Shown one piece after another: positions 54,150 to 64,000 of a DNA stretch of 64,000 nucleotides. Under the pieces are notes generated by a model. That model ran no database searches. It had not been told where the DNA came from and worked only from the letters and a program-made list of their open reading frames with translations. Positions within the stretch are counted from its first letter, which is position 1, and the number at the start of each line of letters is the position of its first letter. The position numbers and the translations under genes are program-made. Source of the stretch: Cladopsammia gracilis (taxonomy: Eukaryota; Cnidaria; Anthozoa; Scleractinia; Dendrophylliidae); NCBI GenBank assembly GCA_022457155.1, contig JAJGOT010000421.1, positions 442,501 to 506,500 of the forward strand, read 5' to 3'.

Positions 54150-54734
54150 TACTATCTTTTAGATACCCTAGTATACCGTCAATATTCGGCGAGCAAAAAA
54201 TGTCTTAACACCCCCGCGAACAAAGGCTAAATACAAAAAATCTACCGAATCTAATTAGGAATTCACACGTGCAAAATTCCTACAAACACAACCGAAATAA
54301 AAACGCCGCCTAAACTACAACAAACAAGGATCCGAAAGAAAAAGTGAAACGGAAACCGGAGAAATAAATATCTCGCTCGCCCCAACGAACCAAACCATAG
54401 CTATTCCCGAAATAACGTCAAAATACACAGAATCAAGAAGCGAACCTGTAACTGCTCCGCTGTGGTTAACGATGAACTAGGAGCCCCGCCACGTGGCTCG
54501 GCGAATGTGCTTGTTCCGCGACTGACGCACTCATCGAAGCGCTACTAAAACCAAGAACTTCGTTTGAAGAACCTTGCATTTGTGGTTGAAGAGGGAGCAC
54601 GGCCATGCTGAAGCAGAATCACTCTGACGTTCCTCCATGGAAATCTTTGCGAACTGATACATTTGCATATATTATTCTACCTTTTATAATGCCAATTACG
54701 TCATCGCGCGGGATAACGAATATTACATGAGTAT
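54150..54734 (-). other. Possible first exon of an unknown gene (54606-54450)
   Basis: In a CpG-richer patch the minus strand has an ATG at 54606 with MAVLPLQPQMQGSSNEVLGF then SSASMSASVAEQAHSPSH, ending at a stop near 54473. A donor-like CAG|GTTCGC lies at about 54450 in another frame. No downstream exon found; could be chance. Confidence 0.2.
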
Positions 54735-55385
54735 GATAGGCTCATAGTTGTCATGCGCAACGCTACATAGGCTCACATTTTTACACAATACGTTTACAGG
54801 CCCACATTGTCAGGGTGATTTTACTCAGACCGTGAAACAGTATCTAGCAATTAATCAAAATTAGCCAAAATTAGTAAAAACAAAACAATCGAATCGGCCA
54901 CACCGGCTCGCATTGTCATACGTAACGCTAAACAGGCTCACATTGTCATATACATAACGCTACACAGGCCTATGTTGTCATACATAACGCTTCACTGGCC
55001 CGTGTTGTTGTCATACATAACACTACACAGGCCCATGCTGTCATACATAATGCTGCACAGGCCATGTCGTCATACATAACGCTACACAGGCCCACGTTGT
55101 CATACACAGTGCTACACAGGTCCATGTTGTCATTCATAACGCTACACAGGCACATGTTGTTGTCATACGTAACGCTACACAACCCATGTTGTTGTGCTAC
55201 GTAATGCTACACAGGCCCACGTTGTTGTCATACTGAACATAACGCTACACTGGGCCATCTTGTCCTACATAATGCTACAAAGGCCCATGTTGTTGTCATA
55301 GATAATGCTGCACAGGCCCATGTTGTTGTCATTTATAACCCTGTACAGGCTCATATAGCCATACATACATGTAACGCTACACAGA
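54735..55385. repeat. ~30-bp tandem array (CATAACGCTACACAGGCCCA)
   Basis: About 15 diverged units of CATACATAACGCTACACAGG followed by CCCATGTTGT(TGT). Interrupted at about 54808-54900 by a partial AGGGTGATTTTACTCAG element. Confidence 0.9.
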
Positions 55386-55394
55386 CCCAAGTTA

Positions 55395-56435
55395 GAGTGA
55401 TTTTACTTCAACTTGAAACAGAAACTATTAGTTAGTGTGTAACACTATCACTATCTATTACACTAGCGCTAGACCTTGATGGACAGTTAGTCTAACCCGT
55501 GAAACACAATCTAACAATTAGTGTGTGATAGTCCCAATTAAACAAAAGAAAACAATGGAATTATTGTCTAATAGTGCGTACTATTCTACTATTTCACGGG
55601 TTAATCGTAATCGCTCTAGAGTGATTTTACTTCAACTGTGAAACAGAAACTATTAGTTAGTGTGTAACAATATCTATCACTATCTATTACACTAGCGCTA
55701 GACCTTGATAGAGTGATTCACAATCTAACAATTAGTGTGTGATAGCCCAAATTAAACAAAAGAAAACAATGGAATTATTGTCCAATAGTGCGTACTATTC
55801 TACTAACTATTTCACGGGTTAATTGTAATCGCTCTAATATTCGAGGATAACAGAAACTTATACGAAGCACTACGGCGTAAAGGCGCTGTTACACTAGGCA
55901 ATATTTCGTGCAACTTGTCTCGCAACAACTGAAAACCGTGCGTTGCGATGCTGCGAGACAAGTTGCCTGGAGGGTGTTACACTAGGCAATGTTTCTTGCA
56001 ATTTGTCTCGCCCGACGGTGAAAGGAGCAATTTCATTGGCTAAAGTCACAAAACGTTGCGACACAAGTTGCAGGAAACGTTACACTACGCAACGCTTGAA
56101 AAATTCGTTGCGGCGTGGCGAGAATCGTTGCGAAAAGTAGAACCGACTTCTACTTCTCGCAACGATTGCGGCAACAAAAAAATCGCGAGAAATGTTTGTT
56201 GCGGGGTATGTTACACTGGGCAATTTTTCATGCAACTTGTGTCGCAACAAAATTGCAAGACAAGTTGCACGAAACACTGCCTGGTGTAACAGCGCCTTAA
56301 AATCCTACTATCTATTTCACAGATGAAGTAAAACCACTCTAATATTTGAGGATAATAGAAACTGATACGAAGTACTACGGCGTAAAATCCTACTATCTAT
56401 TTCATAGTTGAAGTAAAATCACTCTATCGTTTGAA
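55395..56435. repeat. Tandem MITE-derived array (AGAGTGATTTTACTTCAAC)
   Basis: Two direct ~223-bp copies (55395-55618 and 55618-55840) each start AGAGTGATTTTACTTCAAC and end GTAATCGCTCT. They are followed by two direct copies of a ~90-bp unit (TTCGAGGATAACAGAAACT ... GTAAAACCACTCT), the first of which is split by the 417-bp MITE. Confidence 0.85.
55881..56297. mobile_element. 417-bp PIF/Harbinger-type MITE, TAA duplication
   Basis: AGGCGCTGTTACACTAGGCA and the mirrored TGCCTGGTGTAACAGCGCCT, flanked by TAA (55878-55880 and 56298-56300). The adjacent tandem unit at about 56370-56400 reads TACGGCGTAAAATCCTACTA with a single TAA and no insert. Words TTGC(A/G)AGACAAGTTGC repeat inside. Confidence 0.95.
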
Positions 56436-56670
56436 GTTTCTCCTTCCAAAACTGTTCAAATAGAATGTAAAATAAACAAACAAGGTTTCACTTTTAGGCA
56501 CGACAAGAAAACACTTTCGAAAGAAAAAATAAACATCGTCACGAACTGCACAATGTTCGCCAGAAAGGAATGCCGGAAAGTTTATTCCTAGCGTGATTTT
56601 TATTGACAGTAATCCCAGTTAATACTATATGGCGTAATTAGTTTACAATTCAATACGAGATAATTCACAT

Positions 56671-56787
56671 ACATACATACATACATACTACATACATACA
56701 TACATACATACATACATACATACATACATACATACATACATACATACATACATACATACATACATACATACATACATACATACATAC
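56671..56787. repeat. (CATA)n microsatellite
   Basis: About 29 CATA units with one imperfection near 56688. The Tyr/Val/Cys/Met-repeat frames are artefacts. Confidence 0.98.
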
Positions 56788-56956
56788 AAACATGCATGCA
56801 TGCATACACGCATACATCTTAATGGTGTTGAAAGGAGATACGTAAAGTCCTTTTATAGTACGCCTTTGTGATAATACACGATTGAAGTAAATATTATTTT
56901 GTGGTGGCGAAGGGCGCGCAGATTGTGAAGGGAGGGGAAGGAAGTTCCCCCACACC

Positions 56957-57255
56957 TTTGAACTCCGCATTCTGTCCACGCGCTTTGCGTGCGCCAAATA
57001 TCCTCCCTTCCCCTCCCTTTGTACTCCGCACTCTCTCCACGCGCTTTGCGTGCGCCAAATATCCTTCCTTCCCCTCCCTATGCACTCCGCACTTTCTCCA
57101 CGCGCTTTGCGCGCGCCAAACATCCTCCCTTCCCCTCCCTTTGCACTCTCTCCACGCGCTTTGCGTGTGCCAAACATCCTCCCTCCCCCTCCCTTTGCAC
57201 TCCGCGCTTTCTCCACGCGCTTTGCGCGTGCCAAATATGCTCTCTTTGCACTCCG
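56957..57255. repeat. ~61-bp tandem repeat, 5 copies
   Basis: Unit: CTTTGCACTCCGCACTCTCT, CCACGCGCTTTGCGTGCGCC, AAATATCCTCCCTTCCCCTC. Both strands stay open through it, which is a periodicity effect. Confidence 0.95.
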
Positions 57256-57259
57256 TGCG

Positions 57260-58170
57260 TAAATAAAATAATAGACGATTTATGAACGGCTTGCGTAAAC
57301 GTAACGTGCTCAACTTTTTACGTTTGCGCAAGCCGTTTATACATAGACTCCCATTTTATTTACGAACGTAAAACGCACGTAAAAATAACGCAACAGTGGA
57401 AATTGTTTATGTGTGTTTCATTTACGCACGTAAAAATTTATGCGACAGTGGAAATCGACCTTTTGGCCCCATCGTATACGTTTACGATCGTAAACGCATA
57501 TTTTTTAATCTGAAACGCTCCCGTCCACACGAAGCCAGCCATCGTTTACGATTCGTTTCCACCTGTCCACACGTAAACGTTAAAACGATACGTAAACGCT
57601 TCAAATCTGCATTAAGCATGCGTACATAAGTACTTGACCGTCCGCCATATTGGATATCTGCTCTATTTTCTTAATTTGTGGACTGGGTCCAAATATGTGA
57701 CATCAGCGTTTACGAAAATATCCGTTTACGCTGCCCACACGTAAACAGCGTTTTCGAAAATATCCACTTTGGAGAGCGTTTTCGAAAATATCCGTTTGGG
57801 GTGACCGTTTTCATCGTTTACGTGTGGACGGGAGGCCTAAACGTATAAAAAAATATGCGTTTACGAACGCAAACGTATAGAGTGGATTTCCACTGTCGCG
57901 TAAATTTTTACTTGCGTAAAACGGTCGTAAATAAAAGGCACGTAGACAACTAAAATAAGAGACGATGTTTGAACGGCTTCCGTAAAAGTAAAAAGTTGAA
58001 CCGTGCTGAACTTTTACGTTTACGCAAGCCGTTCGCACATCGTCTCCAATTTTATTTACGCACGTAAAACGCACGAAAAAATTACGCGACGGTGGAAATT
58101 GTTTATGTGCGTTTTATTTACGCACGTCGAAATTTACGCGACAGTGGAAATCCACCTTTACACAGGTAAC
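57260..58170. mobile_element. Composite MITE cluster with CGTAAACG words
   Basis: Outer blocks at 57285-57395 and 57955-58160 share GAACGGCTTxCGTAAA, CGCAAGCCGTT, TTTTATTTACG and ACAGTGGAAAT. The inner part (57465-57885) is a second inverted element ending near CGTATACGTTTACGATCG and TTTACGTGTGGACGGGAGGC. Non-coding. Confidence 0.7.
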
Positions 58171-58189
58171 GTGACAGTCAAAAGTCGCT

Positions 58190-58755
58190 CCAAAGTATGG
58201 CTCGTTACATGCACGATTTTCACTGCGCCTTGGCCTGTGCAAGCAAAAAAACCGCGGGTTCGAACTGTCAGAAAGTAAGTTGCTCTGCATTATTGTTATG
58301 AAATAGAAGCAGAGAGGACGCTGCTTTTGGTTACATTACATTCTATTCTACTACACTTTTTTTATAAGAACTTTTTTTCTATATAATAACGTAGGATTCC
58401 CATGCTAAGATTTAATGAAGAACGACTTTGTCTCCACTTGTTCCTACAATGAGCTAAATAGAAATAATGCAACAATTTGGTTTGAGCAGAAGCTTATTAC
58501 GGAAATCTCTTATTAGTTTGTGGTCTGAGTAAATTTTCAATTTGATTTAGCCTGCCTGTCCACGTCTCCTATTTCCTTTGCTACACGCGAAAAAAGAAAA
58601 CAGGAGATGTCCGTACAGGCTGTATTTAATTAGTCTTAGCTCAGTCTATACTCAAAAATTAGACGTTCTTACATATATAAAAAGTGTATGAAATTATTTA
58701 AGTACACTGGTTGTGGTAGTGCTTGTCCCCTTCCATGGACATCAGATTATTATTC
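58190..58755. other. Presumed 3' UTR/flank of the minus-strand gene
   Basis: AT-rich with no element ends clearly resolved. It is the 3' side of the exon at 58756-58890. Confidence 0.35.
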
Positions 58756-58890
58756 CTATGCCATTCCCTCGAGCTGAGCAACCTTCTGTGCAAAGAGTTT
58801 GATTTCTTTTTCCACCTCACTTTTTAACTGTGCTTCAGTGGCTCGTGGATGATTCTTAACATACTCGCTGATGCGCATTATAGTCTCGGC
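58756..58890 (-). CDS. Terminal coding exon of an unrecognised gene
   Basis: A good acceptor (TCTATTGTAG) is followed by 44 codons and a stop: AETIMRISEYVKNHPRATEA, QLKSEVEKEIKLFAQKVAQL, EGMA. Predicted as a helix-rich amphipathic C-terminal tail. The exon is 135 nt including the stop and fits a phase-0 acceptor. Upstream exons should be at higher coordinates, but none was identified before the palindrome at 60274 or in it. I do not recognise the family. Confidence 0.5.
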   Translation of the reverse strand, partial: AETIMRISEYVKNHPRATEAQLKSEVEKEIKLFAQKVAQLEGMA

Positions 58891-59007
58891 CTACAATAGA
58901 ACAATACTCAAATCATACAAGGTCGATAAAGATTGCAGACACCCAGGCAGACTCGCTGCAGGGATTTTTTCAAACTCATCATCTGTGCAAGTATGTTAGA
59001 TGCTTCC

Positions 59008-59250
59008 CAGGGCTCGAAAAAAGTCCCGTCCAGTCGTCCGGGACAAGTAGTAGATTTTTGTGTTGGGCAAGTAACTTTCCCAACTCACTTGGATATGGAC
59101 AATCTGCTCGTGAATTAAAGTTCCTATCACTCCTAGAAAGATATTTTCAGAATTAACTCTTTGTATATTGAATAGTTGAATGGTAACATATTTCTTGTAT
59201 TAAGCCCAAAGGGTGGGCAAGTTAAAATTTCATTTTTTTTTTCGAGCCCT
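59008..59250. mobile_element. ~240-bp MITE with AGGGCTCGAAAA ends
   Basis: AGGGCTCGAAAAAA and the mirrored TTTTTTTTTCGAGCCCT. CTTCCC lies outside both ends (offset by one base on the right). Same end family (AGGGCTCGAA) as 61068-62008, hence a hAT-like candidate. Confidence 0.65.
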
Positions 59251-60273
59251 ACTTCCCCTTTAAAAATTGCAAATTTATGTAAAAGAATAGGGGCATCAAA
59301 TTAATAGGAAAGTTTGACTTTTATTATCATTGTGTAATAAATTGCATCTTGCAGCCATCTATGCATATAGTTTTCTGTCAAATACCTCCTGACAAATTTG
59401 GCACCCATAGATCACAATGTGGATCCTGTACCCAAGTAGGGTGGGGTGGGGGTACTCCTATATTATATAGCCTACACAGGGGTGTGCCGGGATCCAATAT
59501 TATATGTCGGGAATTTACAGCTCTCGTGTTTCTGACAATTTTAAACTTTGAATTCCGTCAAGAAGTACTGAAGAAAAAAAATACGGAAAAGGTTTGGGTT
59601 AATTTTACTTCTCAAACTTATTAATAATTCATGACGAGAACACAAAGGAAATCACTACCGTGAAGGAGGTTGAGAAGCTATATCAAACACTCGAAACAGT
59701 GTTTCATCAGATTTCCAAACACCTTGAAGTGGTTTAAAAAAACTCGGCTGCGCCTCGTTTTTCCAATCCACTTCTCGGTGTTTGGAAATCTGATGAAACA
59801 CTGTTCCTCGTGTTTGATATATTACTTGAAACTGTCATATTACCAGGCACCGCAATGTTAAGTAAAAGCAGCAGTTTTCTCATTATAATCTTTCTTTAGA
59901 TGAAATAGATTTCACTTTGAGAAATTCACGATCTCTTAGCTTTCAAATGACGTAAAATTTTGAAATCCTTTGATTTACAGCAGATGGTATATCGGCTGGC
60001 AATTAAGTGCCCCAATCCTCAGGAAAAAGTGGCAAGATTTTCTCAATAGATTTTTTTTAATGGAATTTTTTTTCATTGAAAAACAAAAACAGGGAATACA
60101 GTTGTTTCAAATACAAGTCGCTGGTTACGGCTTCACAAGTAGGCCGTTATTTCGAAAACGATGCGTAACATAAATATGCATTGTGTGAAATGAAAGAGAA
60201 CTGGATGATGTAATGCATTAAATTTGATGATCTAAAGAAGGAAATCTCATATATTGCATAATTGCGTCGACTT
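59251..60273. repeat. Unassigned with a hairpin element at 59675-59825
   Basis: At 59675-59825 TATCAAACACTCGAAACAGT and TCATCAGATTTCCAAACACC are mirrored around ACTCGGCTGCGCCTCG, the same loop word as the hairpin at 4639-4700. 59617-59668 repeats 34510-34560. 59440-59510 is a fragment of the family at 42115-43078. Confidence 0.6.
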
Positions 60274-61067
60274 GCGTCGACGAAGGAGACGCTTCCTAAT
60301 CTTTTCGGCTAGGCGGAACGAATCGAGAAAAGTGTCGGTACCAAATCTGCGCCATCTTGAAACGTCACAATAATATCCAGCATGCTTAGCGCGTCGTCTA
60401 GGCGGAGCGAATCGAGAAAAGTCAAATCTGCGCCATCTTGAAACGTCAAAATAGTATCCAGCATTCCCAGCGCGTGGAAATCAGACATCATCCTGGGGAG
60501 CTGGGGTTCCGAAATGCCACATGTGAATAATCTATTTGTCTTGATTTAGTTTCGGATATTTTCACGATTTTGAAATCGTACGGCTTAATATTTCAATGCC
60601 TACTAAAAGTACGCAGTGGAAAAATTGGACGAAGGTTCTTCTCCGGACCAAGTAAGTTGTTGAGTCTCTTTGGAATCAAGCAAGAAGCTATCAGATTTTC
60701 TTCGCTACCGTTCTGGTATGTTTTGAATGTTCTATCTTGATTTTGCTGTGGTTCTCTGCCTGATTTGGGAAGCTTTAACCTAAATACCGACGTCGTTCTT
60801 CGCGATGTTCTACGGTACGGTGCAATTCGCTGTATGTCTTGTGGCATGAATTCACTGACCGGCCGCGCGAGGCGAACGCTGATTAACTTTAACAGTGCTC
60901 GAAATTGCAGCTGTATCGGGCGCATTTGCGACTAAAGATTTCGCAGTTTTGTGACTAAAATTTGCCTAGCTAATAAAGGAATTATATTCAACAGTCTTGT
61001 GTCTTACTTGCAACTGGTAGTTGTAATTTTATCCGAAAAATCCTGCGAAATTCACGTTGAATGTTGC

Positions 61068-62008
61068 AGGGCTCGAAATTAACACTCGCAAACTCGCAAA
61101 ATGCGAGTGGTTTTTGTTAGTTGCGAGTCTGAAAAATATCCTCTAGCAATCTTTTGCGAGTAAGCATTTCTCTAATAAAAGTTGGAGGGAAAAAGTGAAC
61201 GTTCCTGGAGAATTTTGTGGCAAAATTCAGACATCATCGAACGTCATTTACGGGAGAAAATAAGCGTGGTTTTACACAGAACCTGTGCACACTTTTTCTA
61301 CGCATTCACATTTTGTTGGAATCAGCAACGTGACATGCAGAAAAGAATGAATTTCACGCTTTGTGAGCCACTTTTGTTGCAGATGTCTAAAATAACCGCT
61401 TTCTTCAAGAGACCCTCGACCTCCAAGACTACCGGTAACGTGACCGACGATGATAACGTTGTTTACCATTTACAAGGGAACACCGGTTGGTCCACGGTTT
61501 GTGTAAATGGTAAGCAAAACTCCAAAAAAGGAAATTCCGTTTGAGATTGTCGAGTACCATTTACCACTGACACCAGAAACGAGCTGAGTAACCACGCTTA
61601 CGCATCAAAACTGGCGCAAGGTCACATTTCCGTTCGGAAATTTCGGTTGGAAATTTTAGACTACCTTTCAAGACGTTCCGTTCATTTCGAAAATTTTCCG
61701 GTCCGTCGAGCCAAAATTGTCTTACCATTTACATTCTGACCAAAATTTCCTGAATTTTTGGGTAAATGGTAAACAACCAACGTCTTGCCCGACAACCCGG
61801 AGCCGCCAAAGAAACAACAGGACAACGCCGGCAAAGAAGACTACAAAATTAACAGCATACTATTAAGGTATTTTTACCTTTTTTTCGGAGTCATCAAAGA
61901 GAAAATGACTGCAAAAAAATAGCTAGTGACCTTACTAGTTTTGCTAGTAGAAAAAAATCTCACTAGCAAAACTTTGCTAGTGGACTAAAAAATTAAGTTC
62001 GACCCCTG
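61068..62008. mobile_element. 941-bp hAT-like element in the left palindrome arm
   Basis: AGGGCTCGAAATTAAC ... TTAAGTTCGACCCCTG, with TGTTGC at 61062-61067 and 62009-62014. The right arm (about 62950-63000, reversed) has a single TGTTGC and no insert. The plus frame 61182-61544 contains MSKITAFFKRPSTSKTTGN, like the N-terminus of some hAT transposases, but the rest is missing. A further inverted unit (GTTGTTTACCATTTAC, 61459-61778) is nested in it. Confidence 0.85.
61459..61778. mobile_element. ~320-bp nested MITE with TTTACCATTTAC ends
   Basis: GTTGTTTACCATTTACA and the mirrored GGGTAAATGGTAAACAAC. Additional copies of ACCATTTAC inside (61556 and 61723). Confidence 0.65.
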
Positions 62009-62685
62009 TGTTGCGTGACTTAATCGTCGATTTCATGCTCCATTAACGCGGTGTCCAAGAAGTTTATCACGGGAGCACTTTTTCAGGCTTTCTCAGAAAT
62101 TTCTCATTTCCGGTTCCGGTATTAGTGCATGTACTGAGGAGTATGATTTCAGAATCGGAGAAATAACCGAAATGAAATCAAGACAACTGATATACTATTT
62201 ATATGTCGGAAAAATCTGAGACCTCCTTTCGGAGTACACAGCACGGCAGGATTTTGCCCGATCCCACGGCGACAGCGTGAATTTGTTTGATGTCGGCCCG
62301 ACGTTTTTGCCTGTGTGACATATCTCGCGACATAGCCCTTTAAACAGTGGCTGAATTAATTCATGAAACTGAGGTATTAGGTCAAGACGAGGTGCCACGG
62401 GATAAGGAGACGCACTATAATCTATGATTACTACTAGTAGTAATCATAGATTATAGTGCGTCTCCTTATCCCGTGACACTTCGTCTTGACCTAGTACCTC
62501 AGTTTCATGAATTAATTCAGCCACTGTTTAAAAGGGCTAAGTCGCGAGATATGTCACGCAGGCAAAAACGTCGGGCCGACATCAAACAAATTCACGCTAT
62601 CGCCGTGGGATCGGGCAAAATCCTGCCATGCTGTGTACTCCGAAAGGTCTCAGATTTTTCCGACATATAAGTAGTCTATTTGTCT

Positions 62686-62819
62686 GGTAGTTTCTTGGTG
62701 TTGCGGATGGTGTGATCACCAAATGACGTAAAATAAAAGATTCAAAAGACACTGAACAATACCCACACCACAACACAAAAGCTAACCAACAATGGCTTCC
62801 GCAACACCAAGAAACACTC
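62686..62819. mobile_element. 134-bp MITE in the right palindrome arm, 8-bp duplication
   Basis: GTAGTTTCTTGGTGTTGCGG and the mirrored CCGCAACACCAAGAAACAC, flanked by ATTTGTCT (62678-62685 and 62820-62827). The left arm lacks it near 62180-62200. Confidence 0.9.
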
Positions 62820-63654
62820 ATTTGTCTTGATTTCTGAAATCATACTCCTCAGTACATGTACTAATACTGGAACCGGAAATGAGAAATTTCTGAGAAAGCC
62901 TGAAAAAGTGCTCCCGTGAAAACTTCTTGGACACCGCATTAATGGAGCATGAAATCGACGATTAAGTCACGCAACATTCAACGTGTATTTCGCAGGATTT
63001 TTCGGATAAAATTACAACTACCAGTTGCAAGTAAGACACAAGACTGTTGAATATAATTCCTTTGTTAGCTAGACAAATTTAGTCACAAAACTGCGAAATC
63101 TTTAGTCGCAAATGCGCCCGATGCAGGCGCAATTTCGAGCACTGTAAAGTTCATCTGCGTTCGTCTGGCGCGGCCGGTCAGTGAATTATTGCTACAAGAC
63201 ATACCGCGAATTGCACCGTACCGTAGAACATCGCGAAGAACGACGTCGGTATTTAGGTGAAAGCTTCCCAAATCAGGCAGAGAACCACAGCAAAATCAAG
63301 ATAGAACATTCAAAACATACCAGTAGTAGTAGGCATTGAAATATTGAGCCGTACGATTCCAAAATCGGGAAAATATCCGAAACTAAATCAAGACAAATAG
63401 ATTATTCACAACCCCAGCCCCCCAGGATGATGCCTGATTTCCACGAGCTGGGAATGCTGGATACTATTGTGACGTTTCAAGATGGCGCAGATTTGGTACC
63501 GACACTTTTCTCGATTCGTTCCGCTATAGACGACGCGCTAAGCATGCTGGATATTGTGACGTTTCAAGATGGCGCAGATTTGGTACCGACACTTTTCTCG
63601 ATTCGTTCCGCCTAGCCGACAAGATTAGGAAGCGTCTCCTTCGTCGACGCAACT

Positions 63655-64000
63655 AGTAATAATAATTGCTGCGGGCAGCACACTTATCTTTGGTTTGCCT
63701 GTGGTTGTTTGGGTCCCTGCACCTTATCTCATGCAGGCAGTCTCGATTTTTGCTTGTCACTATGATTTTGAGCAAGCGTACATCCAGCAGTGTCATCATA
63801 ACTTCTCTTGCTTTGCTTCTTCGATTTCAAGTTAAGTGTGTTTCCATTTGCAAATGTATCACGCCAAATTCTAACTTATTTATTGCTAGAAGCATTCATC
63901 AAGGTCACAAACGATTTAGTGACATTTCACGGGGAAGACAATGTTCTTTTATGAGTTTTTCAGCATTGTTACGTGCTCAGAGTTTGCTGATTGAACAATG
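63655..64000. other. Nothing recognised
   Basis: Flank of the palindrome; no exon or repeat identified up to the window edge. Confidence 0.4.

Larger units (their letters stand above)
60274..63651. mobile_element. 3.4-kb palindrome (giant foldback element)
   Basis: Outer ends read TTGCGTCGACGAAGGAGACG inward on both sides. The arms meet at 62430 in TACTACTAGTAGTA. Each arm is about 1.1-1.2 kb after removal of later insertions (61068-62008 in the left arm, 62686-62819 in the right). CAAGATGGCGCAGATTTGG blocks are duplicated near each outer end. No long conserved reading frame. The transposase family is unknown. Confidence 0.92.

Noticed and set aside
56600..57331. 189- and 145-codon minus-strand frames
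   Set aside because: Generated by the (CATA)n run and the 61-bp tandem repeat; open on both strands.

Overview
The window is animal nuclear DNA, most likely from an anthozoan cnidarian such as a stony coral. This is an inference from three things: spliced animal genes, an extremely dense load of small inverted-repeat transposons and Penelope, DIRS, CR1 and Helitron remnants, and the IS3-like integrase plus HECT-ligase element. No database search was possible. There is no bacterial-type operon, CRISPR array, rRNA or true tRNA gene. Host genes are few. The minus strand carries the first three coding exons of an NXF1-like mRNA export factor (14441 down to 3908), spread over 10.5 kb with transposon-filled introns and continuing beyond the left edge. 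It also carries a complete, uninterrupted PRMT2-like arginine methyltransferase (36951-35629) and the last coding exon of an unrecognised gene (58890-58756). Almost everything else is mobile DNA. The centrepiece is an apparently intact 8.5 kb DNA transposon at about 23466-31969. Its inverted terminal repeats are about 730-750 bp long. It holds two convergent genes that splice in silico without any frame break: a 732-residue HECT-type E3 ubiquitin ligase (plus strand, five exons) and a 414-residue IS3-like DDE integrase (minus strand, two exons). Both proteins begin with the same zinc ribbon because their first codons lie inside the terminal repeats. Arrays of a GTTGCTGCAAATAAA-type word sit just upstream of both start codons. 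Layout: 1-3900 holds a foldback MITE, a dispersed repeat and a 44-bp tandem array. 3900-14450 is NXF1 with introns carrying TTAA elements, a CR1 3' end and a Penelope fragment. 14740-17710 is a TTAA MITE and a Penelope remnant hit by an 8-bp-duplication MITE that was in turn hit by a TA-duplication element. 18000-23450 is MITEs plus a Penelope remnant with a small internal inversion. 23466-31969 is the integrase/HECT transposon. 32100-33010 is a retroelement C-terminal domain. 34770-38260 is a minisatellite, PRMT2, and a LINE whose insertion duplicated the PRMT2 upstream region. 39000-45760 is LINE, Penelope and Helitron fragments and MITEs. 45840-49000 is a decayed DIRS/Ngaro-type retrotransposon split by a tRNA-derived SINE. 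49440-50275 is a 66-bp tandem array. 50800-52500 is nested MITEs. 52900-53620 is a Penelope end with a canonical hammerhead core. 53740-58170 is MITEs and tandem arrays. 60274-63651 is a 3.4 kb palindrome. Several insertions can be proved inside the window because an uninterrupted relative of the target is also present: the other palindrome arm, a tandem duplicate, or a second element copy. Four to five hammerhead ribozyme motifs accompany the Penelope remnants, as expected for that retroelement class.
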